NCBI RefSeq assembly: GCF_000577245.1 | Contig: NZ_CBYO010000004.1 | Coordinates: 1-64,000, forward strand | Length of the DNA stretch: 64,000 bases | Reading direction: 5' to 3' | From: Paucisalibacillus algeriensis | Lineage (GTDB): Bacteria > Bacillota > Bacilli > Bacillales > Amphibacillaceae | Shown: one piece after another, positions 49,848 to 57,685 of the stretch | Numbering within the stretch: position 1 is the stretch's first letter | Layout: every line of letters starts with the position of its first letter | Position numbers and translations under genes: made by a program | The notes under the pieces: model-generated | Told to the model about the DNA's origin: nothing | Database searches by the model: none | The model's input: only the letters and a program-made list of their open reading frames with translations

Positions 49848-50040
49848 TACTAGTCTATTTCTAGTAAAAATGAAAAAAAAACCCGGAATTAGGAGAATAT
49901 GTGTTGTTTCACCAAGCTAAAAGCCAACACCGTAAAGGGTTGTGGGGAATAGTTATATAGTACTCTACTCATGGTGGGTTAATAGATTTTAGCCCTATCT
50001 CTATGAAACTAAGGAGCCAGTTATCCCTGGCTCCATTTTT
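49848..50040 (+). other. Intergenic stretch with two hairpins and an orphan terminator
   Basis: The 440-base gap 49767-50208 has no ORF. It contains TACTAG/CTAGTA arms (49848-49866) and, at 50013-50034, GGAGCCAG-N6-CTGGCTCC followed by ATTTTTT. The latter is a textbook intrinsic terminator without a gene ahead of it on that strand. A short noncoding transcript in about 49870-50040 is possible. I see no match to a riboswitch class I know. Confidence 0.4.
50013..50040 (+). terminator. Orphan intrinsic terminator
   Basis: GGAGCCAG (50013-50020) and CTGGCTCC (50027-50034) pair perfectly, followed by a T run. No coding gene precedes it on the plus strand since the terminator at 49444. Confidence 0.75.
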
Positions 50041-50208
50041 TAAATATAAAAACGAAATGATAGGTTTTCCAATTATATAAAACTAGTAATGTATATTACG
50101 ATAGCATAACAATTTTTAAATATCCTTTACAGGTTATTTAATTTAACATTCCTGTAATTTATTTCTACTAGAATATACTATGTTAGTTTGCTGTAATGGA
50201 GGGAAGAG

Positions 50209-51294
50209 ATGAGACATCGAGTATGGTTTATGACGGGGATAATAATACTGCTATACATATTTTTAGCAACACCTATACATGCTGAAGAAATGGAACCTCC
50301 CCAGGTTGAGAGTGAAGCAGCTATTCTGATAGAACCGAAGACTGGTATGGTACTTTATGAGAAAAATGCAACTAAAAAAAGATATCCAGCAAGCTTAACA
50401 AAAATCGCTACTGCAATATATGCATTAGAAAATGGAAATCTAGAAGATGTGGTCACAGTTAGTGAAAATGCATATCGAACCTTAGGGTCATCTGTATATT
50501 TGGAAGTCGGAGAAGAAATTTCATTAAAGCATCTTTTAGAAGGATTACTAATAAATTCTGGAAACGATGCTGGGATAGCAATTGCAGAGAACTTGAGTGG
50601 GAATGTGGAACAATTTTCAAAGGACATAAATAATTATTTGAAAAAGTCTATTAGTGTGAGAAACACTCATTTTGAAAATCCACATGGGTTATATAACCCG
50701 AATCATTATACAACGGCAGAGGATCTAGCCAGGATAATCCAATATTCTATGAAGAATAAAGAGTTTCGTAAATTATTTGGGATGATTGAGTTAGATTGGG
50801 ATGGTCTTAAATGGGATACAACACTTTATACACATCATAAACTGCTAAGAGAGATGCCGTATCCTGGTGTTACTGGTGGAAAAACTGGCTATGTTGAAGA
50901 AGCGGGCTATACACTAGCAACTACTGCAAAACGTGAAAACTTAGAGTTGGTTGTTATTACATTAAATGCTGATCAACAAATGGCATCATACCAGGATACG
51001 ATGGCATTACTAGATTATGGTTTCGAAAACTTTGTACTTAAAGGTCAACAAGTAGTTGCTATGGACCAAGAAGTAAACAATAGAAAACTAGTCAATGCTA
51101 ACGGATTAAATATACAAGAGAAAAAAACCGTTTCATTAAAAACGAAGGTAGATTTAATACCTCCTAGCCATGTGGATAAAGTGTCAGTTCATCTTAATAC
51201 TATTCCAATTAAACATCATGATATTTTCATCATGGTAACAGTACTAATTTTACTCTGGATAAAGTTCCATAATTGGAAATCTCAAAAACTATGA
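50209..51294 (+). CDS. D-alanyl-D-alanine carboxypeptidase (peptidase S11, DacF-like PBP)
   Basis: A 361-residue low-molecular-weight penicillin-binding protein that trims the terminal D-Ala of wall peptides. It has a signal peptide (1-25, ending HAEE), SxxK as SLTK near 60, SGN as NSGNDAG near 117 and KTG as GGKTGYVEEAGYT near 224. A C-terminal membrane helix (about 337-355, HDIFIMVTVLILLWIKF) anchors it. Motifs and length resemble DacF/DacB of Bacillus. GGAGGG precedes ATG 50209. It overlaps the convergent membrane gene by 13 bases. Confidence 0.9.
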   Translation: MRHRVWFMTGIIILLYIFLATPIHAEEMEPPQVESEAAILIEPKTGMVLYEKNATKKRYPASLTKIATAIYALENGNLEDVVTVSENAYRTLGSSVYLEVGEEISLKHLLEGLLINSGNDAGIAIAENLSGNVEQFSKDINNYLKKSISVRNTHFENPHGLYNPNHYTTAEDLARIIQYSMKNKEFRKLFGMIELDWDGLKWDTTLYTHHKLLREMPYPGVTGGKTGYVEEAGYTLATTAKRENLELVVITLNADQQMASYQDTMALLDYGFENFVLKGQQVVAMDQEVNNRKLVNANGLNIQEKKTVSLKTKVDLIPPSHVDKVSVHLNTIPIKHHDIFIMVTVLILLWIKFHNWKSQKL

Positions 51295-51842
51295 TGATCG
51301 TTCTGGTTCTCAATAGTAATGATTGAAACATCTTTTAATAGGACAAATATTATCGTAATAACAACAATATATAAAAAGGGATGACTACTAACTAGAATGG
51401 GTATTTTCATCTCTATATTTATGGAAGTCTCGGTTAAGTAGGATACAAGTAAAAGGATCATGATGGTGAAGAATACGAGTAATTTTATCATTGCATCTGG
51501 ATTTGACAGGGGAATCATTTCTCCAAGCATAGCACCCATCATTCCTCCCATGATCCCAGAGACACTTCCTTCAATGATAGCTATAAGATTAAAGGGTAGA
51601 CCTGCTATAAACCCTATTGAGAGACCAATAAGCATAGAAATAACCGTGGATGTGAATAAATCACCGTTTAATTGTAAACCTAGTATCGTACCAAATAGCA
51701 GTCCTGTCATCATACCTAATGACATGGATAATAGCATCCCATGCATGGGCTGTAAATGCTTTCGATACACTATATTGATGAGGATAACACCAATAATTTG
51801 CAATGCACATATGGTGAGAAGTAGGAATAAAATAGGTGACAT
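51282..51842 (-). CDS. Polytopic membrane protein, unknown function
   Basis: A 186-residue protein with five or six helices. Gly/Met-rich segments GMMTGLLFGTILG (about 43-55) and GSVSGIMGGMMGAMLGEM (about 93-110) suggest tightly packed helices, similar to small membrane proteins with a Gly-zipper. The C-terminus is soluble and His/Asp-rich (NQNDHHSF). I do not recognise the family. It converges on the carboxypeptidase gene with a 13-base overlap of the two coding ends. Its start lies near 51842 and has only a weak ribosome site (GGAGAAT). Confidence 0.65.
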   Translation of the reverse strand: MSPILFLLLTICALQIIGVILINIVYRKHLQPMHGMLLSMSLGMMTGLLFGTILGLQLNGDLFTSTVISMLIGLSIGFIAGLPFNLIAIIEGSVSGIMGGMMGAMLGEMIPLSNPDAMIKLLVFFTIMILLLVSYLTETSINIEMKIPILVSSHPFLYIVVITIIFVLLKDVSIITIENQNDHHSF

Positions 51843-52038
51843 TTGTGATTCTCCTTTGATTAGTTGTCCATGATTATTGTATTATTAAATCGTGACAAAT
51901 ATGATATACCCTATATTGGTATATTGTTCTTTTTGGTTATTTTTTGTGTTGATACTATTAAAAACAAGCTAAACTATGCTATTTTAGTTTTATGGAAAAC
52001 TTTTTTCCATTAAGATTGTAATGGAAAGGACGTCTAAC

Positions 52039-53139
52039 GTGAAAAAGACAAAAGTAGGGATTATATTTGGTGGAAAGTCTGCGGAACATGAGGTTTCACT
52101 GCAATCTGCTAAAAATATTGTAGACGCAATTAATAAAGAAAAATATGACGTTGTCTTAATTGGTATTGATAAAGATGGAAAATGGCATTTAAATGACCAA
52201 TCCTCATACTTATTAGATGCTGAGAATCCTAAATTGATTGCATTAAATAAATCAAACGACAATGTGGCTATCGTACCCGGTTCTTCCACAAATCAACTCA
52301 TTCATGCTGATAATGCATTAACCCTTGAACAGCTTGATGTGGTATTTCCAATTGTTCATGGAACACTTGGTGAAGACGGAAGTTTACAAGGAATGTTAAG
52401 AATGGCAAACTTACCGTTTGTGGGACCTAGTGTTTTAGGTTCTTCCGTATGCATGGATAAAGATATAGCGAAAAGATTATTGAATGCTGCTGGTATACAT
52501 GTTGCAAAAGGAATTACGGTTAAGCGACCGAATAAAGAACAGCTAAATTTTGAAGAAGTAAGTGGATTGCTTGGAACACCGATGTTTATCAAGCCAGCAA
52601 ACCAAGGATCTTCCGTAGGAGTTAGTAAGGTTAAAACCGAAGAAGAATTCAAGGCTGCAATCGAATCAGCGTTTCAATATGATCATAAAGTTGTAATTGA
52701 AGAGAACATTGTTGGCCGTGAAATAGAGTGTGCCGTGCTAGGTAATGATGAACCCATGGCATCTATCCCAGGTGAAATATTGCCAAACACTGATTTCTAT
52801 TCTTATGAGTCTAAATATATTGATGAAAAAGGTGCAGATCTAGCTATTCCAGCAGACCTTACAGATGAACAAGTGAAGAGGGTTCAAGAGGCTGCTATTG
52901 AAGCATTTAATACATTGGAATGCGAAGGCCTAGCCCGTGTTGACTTTTTCTTAACGGAAAATAATGAGTTATATGTAAATGAAGTCAATACATTACCAGG
53001 ATTTACAAAAATAAGTATGTATCCAAAACTATGGGAAATAAGTGGTATCCCTTATTCAGAATTAATTAGCCGTTTAATAGATTTGGCGATTGAAAGACAT
53101 CAAAAGGATGCAAATTTAAAAAGTACAGTATGGGAATAA
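52039..53139 (+). CDS. ddl: D-alanine--D-alanine ligase
   Basis: A 366-residue ATP-grasp enzyme that makes the D-Ala-D-Ala dipeptide for peptidoglycan. Motifs: GIIFGGKSAEHEVSLQSAKNI (about 5-25), VFPIVHGTLGEDGSLQG near 105, MFIKPANQGSSVGVSKV near 180 and the C-terminal ARVDFFLTENNELYVNEVNTLPGFTKISMYPKLW with the metal-binding residues near 305-330. GTG 52039 is preferred, with GAAAGGA 9 bases upstream; ATG 52021 lies before that site. The nearby D,D-carboxypeptidase acts on the product of the same pathway. Confidence 0.94.
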   Translation: MKKTKVGIIFGGKSAEHEVSLQSAKNIVDAINKEKYDVVLIGIDKDGKWHLNDQSSYLLDAENPKLIALNKSNDNVAIVPGSSTNQLIHADNALTLEQLDVVFPIVHGTLGEDGSLQGMLRMANLPFVGPSVLGSSVCMDKDIAKRLLNAAGIHVAKGITVKRPNKEQLNFEEVSGLLGTPMFIKPANQGSSVGVSKVKTEEEFKAAIESAFQYDHKVVIEENIVGREIECAVLGNDEPMASIPGEILPNTDFYSYESKYIDEKGADLAIPADLTDEQVKRVQEAAIEAFNTLECEGLARVDFFLTENNELYVNEVNTLPGFTKISMYPKLWEISGIPYSELISRLIDLAIERHQKDANLKSTVWE

Positions 53140-53229
53140 CACTTCCCGCAGGATAAGACACTTTTATCACGAATTACAAGTTTAGTTTTTGTATGGATAA
53201 AAAAAGTTTAGAAAATTACGTAAAAGTTG

Positions 53230-53258
53230 TTTACAAACAATCCAAGAGTGGATATAAT
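53230..53258 (+). promoter_or_regulatory. SigA promoter ahead of the tiny-ORF cluster
   Basis: TTTACA (53230-53235), exactly 17 bases, perfect TATAAT (53253-53258). It lies about 40 bases before the start of a 35-codon ORF. Confidence 0.8.
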
Positions 53259-53298
53259 TACCATGTTAGTTAAAAAATTCTTAAGGAGGTCGAATGAA

Positions 53299-53406
53299 AT
53301 GAACTTTATCGTTAATTGTATGTTACAAACAACAACTTCAAAAATTAATAATTACGCATTCGACCATATCGATATGGATCGCTTAAGGTTTTTTAACCAC
53401 AGTTAG
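53299..53406 (+). CDS. 35-residue peptide, unknown (possible leader or small protein)
   Basis: The frame starts MNFIVNCMLQTTTSK and ends DMDRLRFFNHS, with no hydrophobic helix. It has an AAGGAGG ribosome site 9 bases upstream and a promoter 40 bases before that, so expression signals are strong. A 14-base palindrome CCATATCGATATGG lies inside it (53364-53377), and two terminators follow at 53501 and 53550. It could be a leader peptide of an attenuated transcript or a free-standing small protein. I do not recognise it. Confidence 0.5.
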   Translation: MNFIVNCMLQTTTSKINNYAFDHIDMDRLRFFNHS

Positions 53407-53500
53407 GGAAGTAAAACCACTTTCCGCACGTTTAAGAAAAACTAACACATTCGCTAAAAGATGAGTGAATACCAGTTTTTCTAATAAATTAAGCATACCC

Positions 53501-53538
53501 ATACCGTAGGGAGAATTGTGTCCCTGCGGTATTTTTTG
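53501..53538 (+). terminator. Terminator 1 in the tiny-ORF cluster
   Basis: ATACCGTAGGGA (53501-53512) pairs with TCCCTGCGGTAT (53521-53532) with one G-U pair, followed by TTTTT. Confidence 0.85.
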
Positions 53539-53549
53539 TGCCTTTTTAT

Positions 53550-53577
53550 CGCAGGGGGAGTCTCTCTGCGGTTTTTT
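53550..53577 (+). terminator. Terminator 2 in the tiny-ORF cluster
   Basis: CGCAG (53550-53554) pairs with CTGCG (53566-53570), with G/T-rich pairing inside, followed by GTTTTTT. It lies 12 bases after terminator 1. Confidence 0.75.
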
Positions 53578-53610
53578 CATGTTTTGTGGTATATAAGGAG
53601 GTGATTTGGA

Positions 53611-53748
53611 ATGACGTTAAACATATTATTTTTCACGATAACTATTAGAAAACGGGAGACTACTATTGAGGAAGCACTTCATAATGAGAATGTTCAAAGA
53701 ATTTATGAAGAGAACAAAAGAAAAGTTGCCTATTTTACTGGTCTATAA
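53611..53748 (+). CDS. YrzI family small protein
   Basis: A 45-residue protein: MTLNILFFTITIRKRETTIE, then EALHNENVQRIYEENKRKV and AYFTGL. The MTLNxxFxTxTIxKR start and the Glu/Lys-rich helix that ends YEENK are the YrzI pattern of Bacillus. An ideal AAGGAGGTGA site precedes ATG 53611. The function is unknown. It lies 34 bases after terminator 2 and may be read by a low-level readthrough or its own promoter. Confidence 0.72.
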   Translation: MTLNILFFTITIRKRETTIEEALHNENVQRIYEENKRKVAYFTGL

Positions 53749-53789
53749 GTATTTGATGTTCTTAATAAATTGGAAAGGTGGGAATAAAA

Positions 53790-53849
53790 ATGATTTATAT
53801 GATTCAAGGACGTAAGGCAGCTTTGTGGGTGGAGAAAGACACAACCTAA
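53790..53849 (+). CDS. 19-residue ORF with ribosome site (putative)
   Basis: The frame reads MIYMIQGRKAALWVEKDTT then TAA. GGAAAGGTGGG lies about 8 bases before ATG 53790. Such short frames arise by chance, so only the ribosome site and its place after the YrzI gene argue for it. Confidence 0.3.
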   Translation: MIYMIQGRKAALWVEKDTT

Positions 53850-53928
53850 CTAGTCTTAACTTTTACTATCCCTGGTGAAATTGACAGCATAATTGAAATG
53901 TAAATGACAATAAAGTTCCAATCAGTAT

Positions 53929-53954
53929 AACCCCGTTCTAACCAGGACGGGGTT
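53929..53954 (-). terminator. Hairpin downstream of the nitroreductase gene
   Basis: AACCCCGTTC (53929-53938) pairs with GGACGGGGTT (53945-53954) with one G-U pair. The T run is poor on either strand. Confidence 0.55.
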
Positions 53955-53964
53955 AAATTGTATC

Positions 53965-54528
53965 TTAACCAACCTGGAAAGTACTAAATTTGTCTCTCAC
54001 TGCAATTCGATCTTTCTTCTCCGGTAGCTCATCAAAATATCCCATATGCAAGAAGCCGATAATTCTCTCGTCTTCCTTTACATGAAGAATTTCTTCCACT
54101 TTTGGATCATAAATATGTGGGTTAGTTTTCCAAACAACACCAAGCTCTTGCTCCCAAGCTAGAAGTTGGAAGTTTTGAATCATACAAGAAGTTGCTCCAA
54201 AGTTTTCATCCTGTTTTTTCTGACTGTCACCTTTTTCCATGATTACAACAAGAATAGCGCTGGGTTCATTTAAATAGTTTTCACGATTTTCTTGTCTTTC
54301 CTCAGGGTAGGTGCTTGCAATCTTTTTAGCAAAGCCTTCCTTTTGATTTTCTCCTACAAAAATAAATCTCCAGGGTTGTCTCATTCCATGAGTAGGAGCC
54401 CAAATGGCATCCTCTAATAGTTCGGTAACGGTTTCTTCTGCCACTATTTTATCGTTATAACCTCTTTTAATAGATCGGCGCTCTCTAATAATTTCAGCTA
54501 AATCTGCCTGTTTTTTTAGTACTTGCAT
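53965..54528 (-). CDS. Nitroreductase family protein (YfhC-like)
   Basis: A 187-residue FMN-dependent oxidoreductase. The FMN-binding start is IIRERRSIKRGYNDKIV (about 13-29, RRSIR-type), then DAIWAPTHGMRQPWRFIFV near 45-63 and the C-terminal GFLHMGYFDELPEKKDR. It reduces nitro compounds, quinones or similar electron acceptors with NAD(P)H. ATG 54528 has GAGGTG upstream. A near-perfect Fur box at 54575-54589 lies about 50 bases upstream, suggesting iron control. Confidence 0.88.
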   Translation of the reverse strand: MQVLKKQADLAEIIRERRSIKRGYNDKIVAEETVTELLEDAIWAPTHGMRQPWRFIFVGENQKEGFAKKIASTYPEERQENRENYLNEPSAILVVIMEKGDSQKKQDENFGATSCMIQNFQLLAWEQELGVVWKTNPHIYDPKVEEILHVKEDERIIGFLHMGYFDELPEKKDRIAVRDKFSTFQVG

Positions 54529-54574
54529 GTCTAACACCTCTTTGTGCTATTGTGATGTTGTCCAGTTTTGCGAC

Positions 54575-54589
54575 TGATAATCATTTTCA
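54575..54589. promoter_or_regulatory. Fur-box-like operator upstream of the nitroreductase gene
   Basis: TGATAATCATTTTCA matches the Bacillus 7-1-7 Fur consensus TGATAATNATTATCA at all but one position. It lies 47 bases upstream of ATG 54528 on the minus strand. Confidence 0.7.
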
Positions 54590-54744
54590 ATTAACATAGT
54601 ATATGATTTAGTACTGAAAAGCAAATCCATTTGGAAAATATTTTTTATTATTGCAAGGAAGCTCCTCATGTGCTAAAAATCACGTACAGTTTACTTAAAA
54701 AAGGTGTATGATAGAGTCAGATGAATGATATTGGAGGTTCTACT

Positions 54745-55197
54745 ATGTCATTTTATGAGGTTCTAGTCTTTATTCATATATTTTCAGCAATTTTAGGAAT
54801 GGGTCCAGGATTTATGATGATCCTTGTTGTCTCAAAGTCATCCAATTTAACAGAACTAAGACATTCATACGCCATTCGAAATCGACTTCATATTTTTACG
54901 ATGATTGGGGGTACCTTGTTATTGATCTCAGGACTTTTAATGGGTGCTATTCATACAAATCTATTTCAGCAAGGTTGGTATGTAACTAGTTTAGTATTGT
55001 TCCTAGTAGCTTTGGCATTTGGACCGTTATTGCTATCTCCGAGATCAAAGCCAATTAAAAAGTTATTAAAGGAAGCAAGAGGAGAAGATATACCAGTAGG
55101 ATATGGAGCTTTGGCCAAGAAGTTATTTTTTGTGGAAAGAATGGAAAATATTATTTTCTTAGTTATTATTGCATTAATGATATTAAAACCATTTTGA
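54745..55197 (+). CDS. DUF2269 family membrane protein
   Basis: A 150-residue protein with four helices: about 3-25 (VLVFIHIFSAILGMGPGFMMILVV, including a conserved His), 47-70, 78-97 and 128-147. The N-terminal His in FIHIFSAILGMG and the His in RNRLHIF fit the DUF2269/YphA-like group, possibly heme-related; this is inference. ATG 54745 has TGGAGG 8 bases upstream; the ATG at 54721 has none. It is monocistronic. Confidence 0.82.
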   Translation: MSFYEVLVFIHIFSAILGMGPGFMMILVVSKSSNLTELRHSYAIRNRLHIFTMIGGTLLLISGLLMGAIHTNLFQQGWYVTSLVLFLVALAFGPLLLSPRSKPIKKLLKEARGEDIPVGYGALAKKLFFVERMENIIFLVIIALMILKPF

Positions 55198-55200
55198 GAA

Positions 55201-55227
55201 AAGCGTCCCAATGTTGGGGCGCTTTTT
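55201..55227 (+). terminator. Terminator after the DUF2269 gene
   Basis: AAGCGTCCCAA (55201-55211) pairs with TTGGGGCGCTT (55214-55224) with one G-U pair, then TTT; the drawn loop is very small, so the inner pair probably opens. Confidence 0.75.
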
Positions 55228-55364
55228 ATGAGTCGGGATGATCCAAATCACAAATCCTACAGAAGAATATGTATACCACCACCACTTGGCGATATCAAAC
55301 GAATACCTCGCCTAACAATCTATGGTAAAATAGGACAAATAACCAAAGTGTAGGAGGAAAAAGA

Positions 55365-55829
55365 ATGAAAGAGTGGACGAGGGAAATAGAAATTAATGCA
55401 CCAATTGACCAAGTGTGGAAGCTATTTGATGGAAGTCTAGAAGACATGCGAAAAGTCATGCCCAATGTAGTAGAGAATACACTTGTAAAAGAGACAGAGA
55501 ATTTCGTAGGAACAGTTTACCGTCAGAAATATCGTGAGGGAAAAAGGGTTCAAGAATATGATGTAGAAACATTAGAATATCAGAATGATGAAGACTATAA
55601 GAGAGTGAAAGTTGGATTCAATTTGGCAAATGTATTCGAAATTACGGCTACATATGAATTGAAAAAGATTGATGACAACAAAACCCATTTCCGTTATACA
55701 ACAACTAATAATCCTTTGAAGTGGTTCGTGAAAATACTAGTAAAATTAGCGAATAGTGATAAGGTCGTTGTACAATTTGTGGAACGTGTGAAAAAGGTTG
55801 CTGAAGCGGAAGTAGCTGTTACAGAGTAA
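55365..55829 (+). CDS. SRPBCC family protein
   Basis: A 154-residue protein of the START/Bet v1-like fold. It opens TREIEINAPIDQVWKLFDG (the usual beta-strand and the helix after it) and ends with the long helix ANSDKVVVQFVERVKKVAEAEVAV. The fold forms a pocket for hydrophobic ligands; the ligand is unknown. AGGAGG precedes ATG 55365. It lies 18 bases before a phosphatase-fold gene and is probably co-transcribed with it. Confidence 0.85.
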   Translation: MKEWTREIEINAPIDQVWKLFDGSLEDMRKVMPNVVENTLVKETENFVGTVYRQKYREGKRVQEYDVETLEYQNDEDYKRVKVGFNLANVFEITATYELKKIDDNKTHFRYTTTNNPLKWFVKILVKLANSDKVVVQFVERVKKVAEAEVAVTE

Positions 55830-55847
55830 TTCTTTGGAGGGCTTGAG

Positions 55848-56384
55848 ATGGGAAAAAGGATATACCTTGTAAGACATTGTAAAGCGGAAGGGCAAAATGT
55901 CGAAGCCAAGCTTACAGAGGAAGGTATTCACCAAGCAAAGGTATTAGTAGATTTCTTTTCAGAAATAAAAATAGACCGGATGATCACTAGTCCATTCACC
56001 CGAGCTATAGAATCAATCTTGCCGCTTTCAAAAGAAAGAGGAATCCCGATAGAAATTGATAAACGTCTATCAGAACGAATATTGAGCACGGAGAACCTTG
56101 TAGATTGGCAGGAGAAGCTAAAGGATAGTTTCGATGATTTGGATATCTGTTATCATGGCGGTGAATCGAGTAGGGAAGCGATGAATCGTGGGATGGAAGT
56201 AATAGATGATCTCATAAAAAGTGATCAGGAGAATACCCTAATCACAACACATGGAAATCTAATGGCATTATTATTAAAATCAGTTGACCCTAGTTTTGGC
56301 TTTAACGAATGGAAAAAGTTAAGCAACCCCGATATCTATCTTCTGGAACCGGACATTTCATCCATTAAAAGATTATGGAATTAA
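55848..56384 (+). CDS. Histidine phosphatase family protein
   Basis: A 178-residue phosphoglycerate-mutase-fold enzyme. The catalytic His is in YLVRHCKAEGQ (residue about 9; the common RHG is RHC here). Arg is in ITSPFTRAIES near 50, Glu in SERILS near 73 and the second His in LITTHGNLMALLL near 142. It is a phosphatase of small phospho-compounds rather than a mutase. GGAGGG precedes ATG. It forms a likely two-gene operon with the SRPBCC gene. Confidence 0.88.
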   Translation: MGKRIYLVRHCKAEGQNVEAKLTEEGIHQAKVLVDFFSEIKIDRMITSPFTRAIESILPLSKERGIPIEIDKRLSERILSTENLVDWQEKLKDSFDDLDICYHGGESSREAMNRGMEVIDDLIKSDQENTLITTHGNLMALLLKSVDPSFGFNEWKKLSNPDIYLLEPDISSIKRLWN

Positions 56385-56388
56385 AAAA

Positions 56389-56429
56389 AGGATATCTCAG
56401 AATGGCGAATTGCCCTAACGAGATATCCT
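56389..56429. terminator. Bidirectional terminator
   Basis: AGGATATCTC (56389-56398) pairs perfectly with GAGATATCCT (56420-56429) and is flanked by an A run on the left and T-rich DNA on the right. Confidence 0.85.
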
Positions 56430-56434
56430 ATAGT

Positions 56435-57502
56435 TTAGTTTGTTAGTATTTCTTCTATATATTCTTCTAACGTTATTTTGCGTTCCATGATTTCAGTTGC
56501 TGCTTTAACACCGACATAACGTAAATGCCATGGTTCATATTGATAACCGGTAATAGCTTCTTTTCCTTTTGGATAACGGATAATAAAGCCATAATCTGCA
56601 GCATGCTCCTCAATCCAGATACCTTCTTCAGTTTCACCAAATTCTACTACTAATGCATAATTCACATGTGGACTTGTTACATCCATTGTTAATCCAGATT
56701 GGTGTTCACTTTCACCTGGTCTAGCGCTGAAGTTGTTTGCTTGTTCCTCACCGTGATTACTTACATAGGAGGCAAATAAAACATCCTGTCTTTCATAAGA
56801 ACGATAACCAGATTGCGCAAATAAGTCGAGGCTTTCTTTGTCTGCATCAGTAAACATTTTTTCTAACGCATCAGCTGCAACTTTTCGCATTTGCTTTTTC
56901 GGGACATCTTCCACAAATGGGAAGCGAACTTCCGGGATTACTAAATCACTTGGGACATATTCTGCAGGTAAAGCATGCTGTTTATTAACCAGAGAAAGTA
57001 CTTCATAGGGATTTCCTATGACAACCGTGTCATCATCTAAGTATTCCTCCTCTAGTAGGGGCAATCCCTCACCAGGAGTAATAGTTGATTCCTTATCCAG
57101 AAACCCCTCTAATGCAAGTTTTGTTTGTTCATCATAAATTCCTGTAATCCAAAGCTCATCCGATTGAATCTGAAAATCAGTGATGGCCCATACAGTTTCC
57201 AAATCATACACTTTAGACGGGCTAATCTCGTAACCTATTTTTGTTAATGCTTTTTGTAATACTAGTATTTCTTCACCCTGGTCACCTTTTTGTAGCTCTT
57301 GTGATGGAAGAACTATTACCTCTTCTTCCACTACAGGATCTTCTTCAGCGTCTGGATTATTTTGCTCTTCATTTGGTTCATTATCAATGATAGTATCTTT
57401 TGGATCCTTTTCCACACTAACGTCTGTATTTTGACTACAAGCAGCTAATAACATCAGCAAGCTACCAATTAAAAGTATAGTAAGAACTTTGTTGTTCATC
57501 AT
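56435..57502 (-). CDS. Lipoprotein M15 family D,D-carboxypeptidase (VanY-like) with peptidoglycan-binding domain
   Basis: A 355-residue lipoprotein with lipobox LLAAC (Cys at about 22), then an acidic linker (to about 70), a peptidoglycan-binding domain 1 (about 72-125, LQKGDQGEEILVLQKALTKIGYEI) and an M15B peptidase domain (about 200-340). Zinc and catalytic residues: SGYRSYERQ near 232, SEHQSGLTMDV with His and Asp near 265, and EPWHLRYVG with Glu/His near 330. It trims terminal D-Ala from wall precursors, like VanY/YodJ. ATG 57502 has AAAGGGAGAG upstream. It is transcribed alone. Confidence 0.9.
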   Translation of the reverse strand: MMNNKVLTILLIGSLLMLLAACSQNTDVSVEKDPKDTIIDNEPNEEQNNPDAEEDPVVEEEVIVLPSQELQKGDQGEEILVLQKALTKIGYEISPSKVYDLETVWAITDFQIQSDELWITGIYDEQTKLALEGFLDKESTITPGEGLPLLEEEYLDDDTVVIGNPYEVLSLVNKQHALPAEYVPSDLVIPEVRFPFVEDVPKKQMRKVAADALEKMFTDADKESLDLFAQSGYRSYERQDVLFASYVSNHGEEQANNFSARPGESEHQSGLTMDVTSPHVNYALVVEFGETEEGIWIEEHAADYGFIIRYPKGKEAITGYQYEPWHLRYVGVKAATEIMERKITLEEYIEEILTN

Positions 57503-57685
57503 AGAGGTTCTCTCTCCCTTTTGGAACGAAAATATCATAAACTATTATACTACTTAGTGGTGGCAATAAGGTTAAAAACTTAAAAAAACTATTTTGGCAT
57601 AGGTGGATATTATTGGTAAAAACTATTATAATGTTTGTGCAGGGATTAAATTGTGCTTTTTCAGAGTTGAAAGGGAGGAAGCATA

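Noticed and set aside
49990-50040. preQ1-like string CTATGAAACTAAGGA before the orphan terminator
   Set aside because: The surrounding bases do not form the preQ1-I stem and the next gene is a D,D-carboxypeptidase, not a queuosine gene.
53383-53580. 65-codon minus-strand frame in the tiny-ORF cluster
   Set aside because: It is read through both terminator stems and has no ribosome site.
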